A stretch of 64,000 nucleotides of DNA from Plutella xylostella. Taxonomy: Eukaryota > Arthropoda > Insecta > Lepidoptera > Plutellidae. Under the pieces are notes generated by a model that saw nothing but the letters and a program-made list of their open reading frames with translations, searched no databases and was not told the origin of the DNA. Made by a program: the position numbers and the translations under genes. This document shows positions 23,301 through 30,712 of the stretch, in pieces (positions within the stretch are counted from its first letter, which is position 1; each line of letters opens with the position of its first letter). The stretch lies in contig NC_063993.1 in NCBI RefSeq assembly GCF_932276165.1, positions 3,172,001 to 3,236,000 of the forward strand, in the 5' to 3' direction.

Positions 23301-26300
23301 AGTATCATAACGGTATCATGATGGTATAATGACATCTGCGACATATTTTTTTAATTTAAATTAATTACTGCACAAAATTAATTGATTGAAGGCAAACTTA
23401 ATACACGTAGCATTCTCTACAAGTTAACCTTTGGTGATGTAAATAAAAAGTTATTGGTAGTGCATAAGGCTTAGAGGCCTTAGACTGCCTTAGAGGATAG
23501 AAGATTGTTTATATCGCGAAACTGAAATACTTACTGTACTACCACAAAAAACTTTAAACACTGTTTAACAAGTTATTAAAACGAAATTTGACAGATTTTA
23601 AGGGCGTTTGACAGCGCTAAACACGTGTTAAATACTAAGTTTTGTGGTTGGGCCCTTTTTTTATTAAGTTTGTGTATGTCTGTGGTTCCAGGTCCGTTCG
23701 CACGTGCGGCGCGCGCGGCACGAGCTGGCCGCGGAGCTGCTCTCGCGTCTTGCCGAGGATATACACTTCTTCCCCACGCTGCAACGTTAGTACACATCAT
23801 TTTTACAAAAAAACCCTTGGGAATACCGGGATAAAAAGTAGCCTATGTGTTAATCCAGGGTGTCGTGAATAAGTAACAAACATACAGACATAAATACACA
23901 CATACTCACGAATTTTCCCATTTATAGTATGTATTAGTAGGATAGGGTGACCGTTATTTGCGATGACACGACGAGATGCACCAATGGGCCTCACCCTTAA
24001 CTTACGTTACGTTATATTTGTAGCATTTCTGTGTATGATAACTACGCGTATCTCGAAGCGTATTCTGTCATTATAGTCCAGTCAAGGAATGAGGTGTAGA
24101 GTGCGTGAGCAGGTAACTAAGCGATTCCTTCAGAAACTTGTTCAGGGGGCTTAGGTTGTTAACATACCAAAAGTCCTGACTCCTAGGTGATGAGCGGGGG
24201 GAAGGAGGGGGGGATAAAGGTACGAATTTTTGGTTTTTAGCTTATATCTCGAAAACGGTGCATCGGAGAGAAATATTTTCAACTAATGAAATGGAGCTCT
24301 TAAAATTATCTAAAACTTTTATATCATATGTTTTTTTCTAATTCCTAACCGTTTTCGAGCTATTACCCTCGGAAAAAGTTGAAATTTACAAGAAAAATTC
24401 ATTCATGTCATAACATTCATAAACATTGCATCATATTGTCTAAACCTATTCATAAACGAATAAAATGAAGAGGAAAGAAGTTGTAGATTTTTAAATTTCC
24501 TTTTAGAATATACACTCGCGAGCAACCAAATCGACTCAAGCCTTCACGGCGCACATATACATTGATTTTCCTAAAACGATAAATGGTAAATATAAAAGTG
24601 ATATGTCATTCGAAAGCTGAAGAATTAGGCTTTCAATTAAGATCAATACCATAAAAAAAAACTAAGCGCAGATTTAATGACGCATTTTAATTGCCCGTCA
24701 GTGTTAATTACCTCATTAGGAATCCACGCCTTGCGCTACCTGATCCCGCTATAAAACCTTTCCACATCCGGTGTACCTTATCAGTCGCTTGTTGCAAGTT
24801 GACCGGTACACATCTCGTTGCATTGTATTCCTTGTTTTCGCAAACCCATGGATACCACACCAGAAGAAGCTGCTCAAGTTGTTGCCTTGCTGCAACAAGG
24901 GTTAAGTCAGCGAGCAGTCGCTGCCCAGCTCCACTTGAGCCAGTCTGCTGTATCCCGAGTATACAGACGGTTCCAAGAGACTGGTGCCTTCAATCGAAGA
25001 CCAAGAACGGGCCGCCACCGCTGCACTTCAGAGAGAGACGACCGCTTCATTGTCTCAACCTCGCTGCGCAATCGACACCTTACGGGCGTTGATGTGCAGC
25101 AAGAACTGAGACGTGTACGACAAGTGGCTGTCAGCGAGTGGACAGTGAGAAGACGCTTGAAGGAAGCCAACTTGACACCAAAAAGACCTGCATCAGGCCC
25201 CAAATTGACTGCAGGCCACCGACAAGCGCGTCTTCAGTTTGCTCGAGAGCATCTCGATTGGAGCATTGCGCAATGGCGGTCGGTCCTGTTTACTGATGAG
25301 TGCAGAGTGTGTCTGCATGGCAGTGACAGGAGAGGCCGGGTCTACCGGCGTCCGGGGGAACGATTTGCCCAATGTTGTTTCGCTGAAACAGTAGCATATG
25401 GCGGCGGTTCCTGCATGATGTGGGCTGGTATTTCTCTAGAGGGAAAAACCGCACTTGTTTTCGTGCCTGGAGGCGGCCGAGGAGGCGGGTTAACAGCTGA
25501 TCGGTACATCACCGACATTCTACTCGGTCATGTTGTGCCCTATGCAGAATTTGTCGGTGAAGACTTCGTGCTAATGCACGACAATGCCCGCTGCCACACG
25601 GCACGAGTCAGTCGGCAGTTTCTGAGAGAGAAGGAATTGCGCACGATGGACTGGCCTGCGCTCAGTCCTGACCTGAATCCCATCGAACACTTATGGGACG
25701 AGCTCAAAAGAAGAGTTCGGGCCAGGAATCCAGTCCCTGCAAGCGTGGACGAGCTGAAGACAGCTTTATTAGAGGAGTGGGACGGCATTCCTCAGGAAAC
25801 TGTCAAAAAGTTGATAAGGTCTATGAGAAACAGGCTGCAGGCTGTAATTAGGGCAAGAGGGGGCAATACAAAGTATTGATTTAAATAAATAAATTTTTAT
25901 CTTAACATTTTTTGTTTAATTTGTATAATACGATACCCATACCCTTTTTTCCTAAATTCCCGTTTTTCCTACAATTGCGTTCAGACATCATTTATTTCAA
26001 AAATGATGAATGGATTTCAATAATAATGATATCAAATTAAAGCTGACATCTTAAGCTTTTAAATGACATATCATTTTTATTATTTCTATTCATAATTTTA
26101 CTTGTATTAATGTATGTTTGCGCCGTCAAGGCTTGAGTCGATTTGGTTGCTCGCGAGTGTATATGCATATGCTGGTCAATTTCTAACCCGCCTAAAGTTA
26201 CAGCTATTTTAAACTTGCATTTTGGTAAATTCACTGACATAACTCACCGAGTTAGTAAGCTTAAGAGTAAGTAAAATAGCTGTAACTTTAGGTGGGTTGG

Positions 26301-29300
26301 ACATTAACCAGCATATCTATATATATTCTAAAAGGTAATTTAAAAATCTACAACTTCTTTTCTATACATTTTTTTCATTTATGAATAGGTTTAGACAATA
26401 TGAAGCAATGTTTATGAATGATTTGGCATGAATAAATTTTTCTTGTAAATTTCAACTTTTTCCGAGGGTATAGCTCGAAAACGGTTAGGAATTAGAAAAA
26501 ATCCTATGAAATTAAAGTTTTAGATAATTTTAAGAGCTCCATTTCATTAGTTGAAAATATTTCTCTCCGATGCACCGTTTTCGAGATATAAGCTAAAAAC
26601 CAAAAATTCGTACCTTTATCCCCCCCTCCTTCCCCCCGCTCATCACCTAGGAGTCAGGACTTTTGGTATGTTAACAACCTAAGCCCCCTGAACAAGTTTC
26701 TGAAGGAATCGCTTAGTTACCTGCTCACGCACTCTACACCTCATTTTGAGTCATTTATTGACTGGACTATTAGTAGATTCAGGAGTGAGTTGAAAATTAG
26801 GTCTTGAACCAGCCAATGAATACAAGACTACCTCCTTTCCTCTCCAACCCCGCCGTCACCTTTTAGTAATGAGTTTTGATTTTGACAATGAAGTTTGCGT
26901 TGGGTGCTCGAAAACTAAATTATATAATAACTGAAATTAAAAATTGAGAGATATTTCCTTACTATTTTTCACATAAATACAAAGCATCCAGAGCATTGTT
27001 ATCTGTGTATTTGTCCAAATCTAATCTTCCCTTCCTCTAAATTCCAGACCAAGTGTCAATCCTGACGTCAGCGGTGATCGAGTGCAACCGCGCGGGGCTG
27101 CGGCGCGAGGCGCAGCGCTGGGCGCGCGCGCTCATGCAGCCGCAATACCGACCACATGTAATTATTTTTATGTAATTAATCCTAACTAATATTTTAAATG
27201 CGAAAGTAACTGTCTGTCTGTCTGTCTGTTACTCTTTCACGCCAAAACTACTGAACGGATTTGAATGAAATTTGGTACACATATGGTCTAGACCCTGAGA
27301 AAGAACATAGGCTACTTTTTATCCCGGAATACCTACGGGAAAACTTTTTAAGGCGAAGCGAAGCTCGCGGGAACAGCTAGTGTAAAAATAAGAGGTAACT
27401 CACATAAGCGGGTGAATACACTCGCGAGCAACCAAATCGACTCAAGCCTTGACGGCGCAAACATACATTAATACAAGTAAAATTATGAATAGAAATAATA
27501 AAAATGATATGTCATTTAAAAGCTTAAGATGTCAGCTTTAATTTGATATCATTATTATTGAAATCCATTCATCATTTTTGAAATAAATGATGTCTGAACG
27601 CAATTGTAGGAAAAACGGGAATTTAGGAAAAAAGGGTATGGGTATCGTATTATACAAATTAAACAAAAAATGTTAAGATAAAAATTTATTTATTTAAATC
27701 AATACTTTGTATTGCCCCCTCTTGCCCTAATTACAGCCTGCAGCCTGTTTCTCATAGACCTTATCAACTTTTTGACAGTTTCCTGAGGAATGCCGTCCCA
27801 CTCCTCTAATAAAGCTGTCTTCAGCTCGTCCACGCTTGCAGGGACTGGATTCCTGGCCCGAACTCTTCTTTTGAGCTCGTCCCATAAGTGTTCGATGGGA
27901 TTCAGGTCAGGACTGAGCGCAGGCCAGTCCATCGTGCGCAATTCCTTCTCTCTCAGAAACTGCCGACTGACTCGTGCCGTGTGGCAGCGGGCATTGTCGT
28001 GCATTAGCACGAAGTCTTCACCGACAAATTCTGCATAGGGCACAACATGACCGAGTAGAATGTCGGTGATGTACCGATCAGCTGTTAACCCGCCTCCTCG
28101 GCCGCCTCCAGGCACGAAAACAAGTGCGGTTTTTCCCTCTAGAGAAATACCAGCCCACATCATGCAGGAACCGCCGCCATATGCTACTGTTTCAGCGAAA
28201 CAACATTGGGCAAATCGTTCCCCCGGACGCCGGTAGACCCGGCCTCTCCTGTCACTGCCATGCAGACACACTCTGCACTCATCAGTAAACAGGACCGACC
28301 GCCATTGCGCAATGCTCCAATCGAGATGCTCTCGAGCAAACTGAAGACGCGCTTGTCGGTGGCCTGCAGTCAATTTGGGGCCTGATGCAGGTCTTTTTGG
28401 TGTCAAGTTGGCTTCCTTCAAGCGTCTTCTCACTGTCCACTCGCTGACAGCCACTTGTCGTACACGTCTCAGTTCTTGCTGCACATCAACGCCCGTAAGG
28501 TGTCGATTGCGCAGCGAGGTTGAGACAATGAAGCGGTCGTCTCTCTCTGAAGTGCAGCGGTGGCGGCCCGTTCTTGGTCTTCGATTGAAGGCACCAGTCT
28601 CTTGGAACCGTCTGTATACTCGGGATACAGCAGACTGGCTCAAGTGGAGCTGGGCAGCGACTGCTCGCTGACTTAACCCTTGTTGCAGCAAGGCAACAAC
28701 TTGAGCAGCTTCTTCTGGTGTGGTATCCATGGGTTTGCGAAAACAAGGAATACAATGCAACGAGATGTGTACCGGTCAACTTGCAACAAGCGACTGATAA
28801 GGTACACCGGATGTGGAAAGGTTTTATAGCGGGATCAGGTAGCGCAAGGCGTGGATTCCTAATGAGGTAATTAACACTGACGGGCAATTAAAATGCGTCA
28901 TTAAATCTGCGCTTAGTTTTTTTTTATGGTATTGATCTTAATTGAAAGCCTAATTCTTCAGCTTTCGAATGACATATCACTTTTATATTTACCATTTATC
29001 GTTTTAGGAAAATCAATGTATATGTGCGCCGTGAAGGCTTGAGTCGATTTGGTTGCTCGCGAGTGTAGATAGGAGCCGCTTCGAATGATTTAAGTATCAC
29101 TTATTTCTTATATGCTTATGGTGCATCCTAAACCGACTTCTAATTCCTTTCAACATGGTGACAAATCGCCTTAGTACCGACACTCTTAGGCGAAGAAAAA
29201 CTTTACTTACATCGAGTTGTAGTACGCAGTCCGCTGGACTGTGGCACTCTCATAGTTGCAATCCATCTTATTTTCACTAACAAACTCTCAATGCTCCCGC

Positions 29301-30712
29301 AGATCGACCCTAAATACGTGAAGAAGATCGAGTACGTGGTCCGTCACGGGGCGGGCGGCGCGGCGCCGGCGCGGGACGCCCCCTGCCCGCGCTGCGCCGC
29401 GCCCACCCCCGTCGCCGCGCTCACTTGCGGGAACTGCCAGCAGATGCTGCCCTTCTGTGTGGCTACGGTAATCACCATCATCATTAGCCCTCAGCCCGTA
29501 GTCGTTCACTGCTAGACATATGCATAGGAGTCCCACAACACTCGGTCTTCGGCCTTCCTGATCCTGCTACTACCGGCTACCCACCTAAGGTCGTCAGTCC
29601 AGTTGGTTTAGTAATTGTTAGTAATTATTGGTAGTAATTGTTGGTTTAGTAATGCATGCCCGCGCTGCGCCGCGCCCGCCCCCGTCGCCGTGCTGACTTG
29701 CGGGAATTGCCAGCAGATGCTGCCCTTCTGTGTGGCTACGGTTAGTATAGCTTGGCTTGACTAGAGTCGCTGTGACTGTGTGCCGCCGGATATAAAATGG
29801 CGAGCGTAACATAGAACGCCGTCTGGCCCGCTGGACCGACCATGTTAGATAGGTAGCTGGTAACGGCTGTTTGGGGAAGGTCAAGGATAGAGTGTTGTGG
29901 AGCTCTTTGGGAGAGGTGAGATGTACTGCGCTTGAGACGTATGTTGTTTAGAGATAGTATTACAAATATTTATGGAATGCATCGTACTACGTCACATGCT
30001 ACAGAGGCCTACGTCCAGCAGTGGACGATTTGATGAATAATTTCCTACCCATATATACCAACATAGAGGTTCACAATTCATAAACTTCAAAGACGACATG
30101 TTCTTATTTTCATTAGAAAAATGGGTGATGAATTAGTGACACATAATAATTCTTCACATTATTCCTTTGGCAGGGCCTGCACATAGTGAAGGAGGACCTG
30201 ACTGCGTGTCCCGAGTGCGACTTCCCGGCGATCATGACCGAGTTCACAGAGTGAGTCACCCCTTCTACTTCTACCCCCTGAGTGCCGCCCCTGCAACAAG
30301 TGATAGTCAGGGAAAAGAAGGAATTTAAAGTTTTCATTGGCAGTTTAGACGTAGGGGATATGCATAAAGGTTCCATTCGACAGAGCCAGGTACAGGTACT
30401 TACACCCCCTCAAAGAATATAACAGAATATAATAGAAGATATCACATTGCTAAATGAACATGTTTGTGCCTTATCGTTACCTTTTTAACGGTAAAGTAAG
30501 CTCGGGATCACAATAACATCAACCGAATCAATATCGGAGCATCATACACATATGTTAAAATCTTATGAATGAATACTAAAAGTAAATGAATTATTTTCAG
30601 ACTCCTGAAAGAAGACGGCAAGTGTCCAATGTGCGGAGAGAATGTCGACTACCGAAGGTTGGTCAAGATCGACGACGCCACGCCATATCTAGACGTTAAC
30701 CCAAGTGAATAG
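3635..30712 (+). CDS. WDR19: WDR19 / IFT144, intraflagellar transport complex A subunit (23 exons)
   Basis: WDR19 (fly Oseg6) is a core subunit of IFT-A, which drives retrograde transport and membrane-protein entry in cilia; in insects this means sensory neurons. Exons: 3635-3649, 3738-3895, 4052-4276, 4717-4927, 5154-5339, 5582-5676, 5885-5968, 6350-6525, 8489-8706, 11790-11909, 13676-13872, 14414-14611, 16339-16550, 16923-17010, 19221-19409, 19754-20638, 20963-21071, 21338-21475, 23692-23785, 27048-27157, 29303-29467, 30174-30250, 30601-30712 (stop TAG). All junctions are GT-AG and phases agree; the total of 4062 nt gives 1353 aa, against about 1342 in human. Order: two WD40 propellers (about residues 1-630), TPR-like helical repeats (about 630-1235), then cysteine-pair zinc-binding motifs (about 1265-1335). 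The start is MSAPK in a short first exon. Repeats have greatly expanded the introns, and five exon borders have partial copies beside them. Confidence 0.95.
5582..14611 (+). CDS. WDR19: WDR19 exons 6-12: second WD40 propeller
   Basis: Exons 5582-5676, 5885-5968, 6350-6525, 8489-8706, 11790-11909, 13676-13872 and 14414-14611 encode about residues 266-627. Landmarks are ALSDVAVCDGLAATCGD, LISLWNNGEV, LASYTLPVEPTALALG, YVAALFDGRVLLHE, and KGVIWDICLSERNVLAIY. Exons 9, 10 and 12 each have partial copies of themselves with splice sites in the flanking intron. The 8489 copy of exon 9 is the functional one because only it continues to a phase-compatible donor (CACGAG|GTAAAT). Confidence 0.92.
5969..6349 (+). 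other. WDR19 intron 7, no mobile element recognised
   Basis: A 381-bp intron between exons 7 and 8. Short open frames on both strands here have no recognisable content. I see nothing else in it. Confidence 0.6.
6831..7762 (+). pseudogene. Three truncated copies of WDR19 exon 9 with acceptor sites
   Basis: Copies begin at 6831, 7152 and 7651, each right after an intact ttccag acceptor, and match the first roughly 110 nt of exon 9 (8489) almost perfectly. All three leave the exon sequence at the same point (GCGGCTATCTGC in place of GCGGCTGGGCGG), so they share one ancestral truncation. Copy 2 reads into TGA and copy 3 into TAA. Copy 1 stays open to a GTAAGC donor at 7036, but its phase does not match exon 10. 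They should be skipped by splicing. Confidence 0.9.
8028..8392 (-). mobile_element. 3' end of a non-LTR retrotransposon, antisense
   Basis: This insert interrupts the duplicated unit between exon-9 copies 3 and 4. The unit reads 'cctctttaa' then 'tgacggggcc' without a break at about 7550, but is split here. It starts with a (tttat)n run, the complement of an A-rich LINE tail. Family not determined. Confidence 0.6.
8707..9832. other. First part of WDR19 intron 9, low-information sequence
   Basis: An intronic stretch without a recognised gene. Short open frames on both strands (for example 8657-8980 minus and 9242-9481 plus) show no protein-family features. I see no clean element borders. Confidence 0.5.
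9833..10645. repeat. Degenerate hairpin-word array in WDR19 intron 9
   Basis: About five diverged copies of a word of the form 'tctttat ... ataaagttcatatt' lie near 9835, 10287, 10385, 10508 and 10597. The two halves can pair as a hairpin (clearest at 10513-10530, tctttatctttatagagataaag). They are separated by recurring 'cagtgcc' and 'gcaattcaatatc'-like words. Copy spacing is irregular. I do not know this family. Confidence 0.5.
10895..11453 (+). repeat. Dispersed repeat, 'accggccaagtgcgagtcggg' family, copy 1
   Basis: The repeat starts 'aaaaaccggccaagtgcgag' and ends 'ggctacggaaccct'. It is nearly identical to 50257-50935. It contains 'agggttccgt' near the start and its complement 'acggaaccct' at the end, plus short direct repeats of 'gacagacg'. 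I recognise this as a very common lepidopteran dispersed repeat; I am not sure of its transposition class. Confidence 0.8.
11743..11800 (+). repeat. Short tandem duplication of the exon-10 acceptor
   Basis: 'gtttgtccagatagagcaca' occurs twice, near 11745 and 11780. The second copy is the acceptor and first codons of WDR19 exon 10 (11790). The first places an equivalent tccag|ATAGAGCACACA about 34 bp upstream, but it runs into 'TAG', so use of that acceptor would stop translation. Confidence 0.85.
12129..13493. mobile_element. hAT-like non-autonomous transposon with 8-bp target duplication
   Basis: The left end CAAGGGCGTACCCAGG and right end CCTGGCTACGCCCATG are inverted matches, with poly-G/poly-C just inside each. 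The flanks carry the same 8 bp, tgtgagac, at 12121-12128 and 13494-13501. An 8-bp duplication with CA-starting ends is typical of hAT elements. There is no transposase frame. A SINE (about 12925-13262) lies inside. Confidence 0.7.
12925..13262 (+). mobile_element. tRNA-derived SINE inside the hAT element
   Basis: The head resembles a tRNA gene: A-box-like 'tagctcagtcgggtaagcg' and B-box-like 'gggtgcgaatccc'. A non-tRNA body follows ('aaggaaacctgca', 'gttccactcgagagagccag'). The A-box region is partly duplicated at 12930-12960. Related pieces lie at 30310-30420, 44555-44770 and 47550-48000. Confidence 0.75.
13889..14095. mobile_element. Foldback (MITE-like) element downstream of exon 11
   Basis: 'ctatatcctattccacgggg' (about 13892) is inverted near 13977-13995 ('cccgttgaatgggatatag'), and 'agcatgcggattt' (about 14005) is inverted at about 14067 ('aaatccgcatgct'). 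Two adjacent inverted repeats without a coding frame point to one or two small palindromic elements. Confidence 0.6.
14866..15910 (+). pseudogene. Three partial copies of WDR19 exon 12, each with a donor site
   Basis: The 3' part of exon 12 (14414-14611) is repeated downstream at about 14871-14997, 15357-15457 and, as a remnant, about 15871-15908. The first two still end in a GGGTGAGT donor like the true one. The spacers are themselves related ('aacggctaatttctatgaaacatgg', 'aaaatcggttcagccgtttg'), so a roughly 450-bp exon-plus-intron unit was tandemly duplicated. The copies lack an acceptor. Confidence 0.88.
15554..15725. mobile_element. MITE inside the duplicated exon-12 unit
   Basis: Ends 'taaggcggaccctaac' and 'taataggggccgctta' are imperfect inverted repeats. 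The segment is absent from the sister units, where 'catggctaagaacac' is uninterrupted, so it inserted after duplication. No coding frame. Confidence 0.6.
15968..16262 (+). repeat. 25-bp minisatellite ('tatcatgacatcggtagcta...') in intron 12
   Basis: Around eleven head-to-tail units of the form tatcatgacatcggNagcNactagg differ at a few positions. The same word occurs in intron 18 (about 22530-22600 and 23258-23335). It ends just before the exon-13 acceptor region. Confidence 0.88.
16339..21071 (+). CDS. WDR19: WDR19 exons 13-17: TPR-like helical repeat domain
   Basis: Exons 16339-16550, 16923-17010, 19221-19409, 19754-20638 and 20963-21071 encode about residues 628-1122. The 885-nt exon 16 is the largest and shows repeated helix pairs (ADYHEALAKYEKSL, KQYSHAATLYDHAGNTEKAASLYIK, GRYADAMKSYLKAQDYEAAIRL). 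These repeats contact other IFT-A subunits. Exon 15 is very GC-rich and alanine-rich, an expansion relative to its neighbours. Confidence 0.94.
17177..17445. mobile_element. MITE with inverted ends in intron 14
   Basis: The outer inverted pair is 'ttggcagccagccgac' (about 17176) against 'gttagttggctgccaa' (about 17418). An inner pair, 'gtatggccgttgagagaatgcat' (about 17278), is inverted near 17380-17407. No transposase frame. Confidence 0.65.
17514..19082 (+). mobile_element. Dispersed repeat 'acaacgcggactcgggtgta', copy A
   Basis: Highly similar to 57720-58736 from 'catagaacaacgcggactcg' to 'ccatNcatactcaatga'. It carries no coding frame. Copy A is longer because a LINE fragment (18058-18594) is inserted in it. 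A piece of the same family is visible near 44130-44200 (minus-gene intron). The transposition class is not clear; I found no obvious terminal inverted repeats. Confidence 0.8.
18058..18594 (+). mobile_element. 5'-truncated Jockey/CR1-type LINE inserted in repeat A
   Basis: Repeat copy B is continuous where this insert begins and ends ('acggcttaacg'). The insert encodes a reverse-transcriptase C-terminus in frame (RRENTRRKDLPIKFVPKF, then VVFNKLPLYLKIL and FKTKLRDFLLKGCFYSLDEY, stop at about 18288). It continues as AT-rich 3' UTR and ends in a 'ctatgaactatgaac' tail. The family assignment comes from the FNxLP ... FKxKLxxFLL ... FYSxDE pattern. Confidence 0.75.
19083..19180 (+). mobile_element. 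'ctaccacaaaa' MITE family, copy 1 (partial)
   Basis: Contains 'gcgctgtcaaacgcctac', 'aaatctgtcaaattt', 'aaacactgttt' and ends 'ttttttgtggtagtac'. It matches copies at 23537-23660, 37569-37726 and 56550-56668. The left terminal repeat is missing, abutting repeat A. Confidence 0.75.
21338..27157 (+). CDS. WDR19: WDR19 exons 18-20
   Basis: Exons 21338-21475, 23692-23785 and 27048-27157 encode about residues 1123-1235 (VIIARSECAAGRYREARDVL, RRARHELAAELLSRLAEDIHFFPTLQ, ILTSAVIECNRAGLRREAQRW). Exon 18 ends at the first of a long series of duplicated donor sites. Exon 20 sits between two oppositely oriented Tc1 elements. Phases are 0, 0-to-1 and 1-to-0 and join cleanly. Confidence 0.92.
21411..22418 (+). 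repeat. 80-bp tandem array made from the end of exon 18 and its donor
   Basis: Thirteen copies start at 21411 (inside exon 18), 21491, 21571, 21651, 21731, 21811, 21891, 21971 (47 bp, internally deleted), 22018, 22098, 22178, 22258 and 22338. Each carries the last 65 nt of exon 18 and a tactg|GTGAGT donor; one has GCGAGT instead (about 21795). Copies are almost identical apart from a few substitutions. Only the first donor (GT at 21476) keeps the frame: reading on gives GTG AGT GCC GCC CCG TGA. Confidence 0.96.
22600..23262. mobile_element. TIR element carrying an acidic-tailed ORF fragment and a SINE
   Basis: An inverted repeat of about 40 bp, 'taaagtcgtttgcaatagaa' at 22600 and its complement ending near 23262, bounds the element. 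Within it a plus-strand frame stops at 22866 after a serine/aspartate/glutamate-rich end (TGDTSDSDDEEDEDLNLF). A SINE follows directly. I do not recognise the protein; the frame may be a remnant of a transposon gene. It lies in WDR19 intron 18. Confidence 0.65.
22868..23108 (+). mobile_element. tRNA-derived SINE (second family)
   Basis: B-box-like 'ggttcgattcccggc' is followed by 'ggggcagatatttgtttaaa', 'gcccgccccctattacattg', and a T-rich end (23094-23105). Nearly the same sequence lies at 47650-47925, which keeps the A-box part ('tggcgtagtggtaag') missing here. Confidence 0.8.
23537..23660 (-). mobile_element. 'ctaccacaaaa' MITE family, copy 2
   Basis: Starts 'gtactaccacaaaaaact' and ends 'agttttgtggttgggccc'. 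The inverted termini are about 12 bp. Internal 'gcgtttgacagcgctaaaca' is shared with the other copies. It lies just before exon 19. Confidence 0.8.
24513..26159 (+). mobile_element. Tc1-like transposon, copy 1 (intact)
   Basis: 1647 bp between TA dinucleotides (24511-24512 and 26160-26161). Terminal inverted repeats begin CACTCGCGAGCAACCAAATC. A subterminal word 'tgatatgtcatt' recurs inverted about 90 bp in from each end, resembling the paired binding sites of IR/DR Tc1 elements. It encodes one full-length transposase and is inserted in the loop-side end of the foldback arm. Confidence 0.95.
24848..25879 (+). CDS. Tc1-family transposase (DD34E)
   Basis: The enzyme cuts and re-inserts its element at TA sites. 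It is 343 aa from the Met at 24848 (MDTTPEEAAQVVALL); an upstream in-frame ATG at 24818 would add ten residues, and I prefer the later start because tc1 proteins begin close to the helix-turn-helix. Domains: paired-like N-terminal helix-turn-helix (LSQRAVAAQLHLSQSAVSRVYRRF), a second DNA-binding part (VSEWTVRRRLKEANL), then the DDE catalytic core. The catalytic residues are D in VLFTDECR, D in MHDNARCHTA, and E in NPIEHLWDELKRR, with 34 residues between the last two. The frame is fully open, with no stop or shift, so activity is possible. It is unrelated to the host gene. Confidence 0.95.
   Translation: MDTTPEEAAQVVALLQQGLSQRAVAAQLHLSQSAVSRVYRRFQETGAFNRRPRTGRHRCTSERDDRFIVSTSLRNRHLTGVDVQQELRRVRQVAVSEWTVRRRLKEANLTPKRPASGPKLTAGHRQARLQFAREHLDWSIAQWRSVLFTDECRVCLHGSDRRGRVYRRPGERFAQCCFAETVAYGGGSCMMWAGISLEGKTALVFVPGGGRGGGLTADRYITDILLGHVVPYAEFVGEDFVLMHDNARCHTARVSRQFLREKELRTMDWPALSPDLNPIEHLWDELKRRVRARNPVPASVDELKTALLEEWDGIPQETVKKLIRSMRNRLQAVIRARGGNTKY
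27176..27385 (+). repeat. GTCT-microsatellite repeat, Helitron-like ends, copy 1
   Basis: Runs from 'tcctaactaatattttaaat' through (gtct)n, 'cacgccaaaactactgaacg' and 'tcccggaatacctacggg' to 'gctcgcgggaacagctagtg'. A similar copy lies at 46141-46345, and a fragment near 42410-42495. TC at the start and CTAG near the end would suit a Helitron-type element; this class is inferred. Confidence 0.75.
27419..29065 (-). mobile_element. Tc1-like transposon, copy 2 (intact, inverted)
   Basis: Also 1647 bp, flanked by TA (27417-27418 and 29066-29067), with the same terminal repeats as copy 1 but reversed. The coding frame translates identically to copy 1, and the non-coding parts I compared by eye also match. 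It is inserted in WDR19 intron 20, opposite to the host gene. Confidence 0.95.
27699..28730 (-). CDS. Tc1-family transposase (DD34E), second copy
   Basis: Identical in translation to the transposase at 24848-25879, 343 aa from MDTTPEEAAQVV, with an optional upstream Met at 28760. The DD34E catalytic residues and helix-turn-helix are intact. Identity of the two proteins means one insertion is recent, or both are. Confidence 0.95.
   Translation of the reverse strand: MDTTPEEAAQVVALLQQGLSQRAVAAQLHLSQSAVSRVYRRFQETGAFNRRPRTGRHRCTSERDDRFIVSTSLRNRHLTGVDVQQELRRVRQVAVSEWTVRRRLKEANLTPKRPASGPKLTAGHRQARLQFAREHLDWSIAQWRSVLFTDECRVCLHGSDRRGRVYRRPGERFAQCCFAETVAYGGGSCMMWAGISLEGKTALVFVPGGGRGGGLTADRYITDILLGHVVPYAEFVGEDFVLMHDNARCHTARVSRQFLREKELRTMDWPALSPDLNPIEHLWDELKRRVRARNPVPASVDELKTALLEEWDGIPQETVKKLIRSMRNRLQAVIRARGGNTKY
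29303..30712 (+). CDS. WDR19: WDR19 exons 21-23: C-terminal zinc-binding region
   Basis: Exons 29303-29467, 30174-30250 and 30601-30712 encode about residues 1236-1353. Cysteine pairs CPRC, CGNC, CPEC and CPMC form the zinc-ribbon-like motifs seen at the end of WDR19. The protein ends LVKIDDATPYLDVNPSE before a TAG at 30710-30712. A partial copy of exon 21 lies in the next intron at 29657-29740. Confidence 0.94.
29520..29610 (-). repeat. Retrotransposon 3' fragment ('cacaacactcggtc')
   Basis: The segment 'cccacaacactcggtcttcgg ... ctacccacctaaggtcgtcagtccag' is related to 43150-43290 (opposite strand) and 61140-61260. These look like short 3' ends of one LINE family (RTE-like by impression). 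Confidence 0.5.
29657..29740 (+). pseudogene. Partial copy of WDR19 exon 21 with a donor
   Basis: 84 bp matching the 3' end of exon 21 (to 29467), with about five substitutions, ending in GGCTACG|GTTAGT as the true exon ends in GGCTACG|GTAATC. It repeats the CPRC and CGNC zinc motifs. No acceptor directly precedes it, so it is probably not spliced in. Confidence 0.9.

Larger units (their letters stand above)
22508..23340 (+). repeat. 'tatcatgacatcg' words split by an inserted element
   Basis: The words found at 15968-16262 recur at about 22534-22600 and 23258-23335, in the same orientation. The two parts are separated by a TIR element (22600-23262). The array is more diverged than the intron-12 one. 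Confidence 0.7.
24074..26769. mobile_element. Long-arm foldback element, split by a Tc1 insertion
   Basis: Ends TAGTCCAGTCAA and TTGACTGGACTA are flanked on both sides by TTA (24071-24073 and 26770-26772). The arms (about 24074-24510 and 26325-26769) are inverted copies of over 400 bp with small differences. Removing the Tc1 insertion leaves about 1047 bp with a short loop. A TTA target duplication would fit the PIF/Harbinger group. No transposase frame of its own. Confidence 0.8.

Noticed and set aside
24848..28730. Tc1 transposase as a domesticated host gene
   Set aside because: Two identical copies with intact ends and TA duplications show ordinary transposons, not a domesticated gene.
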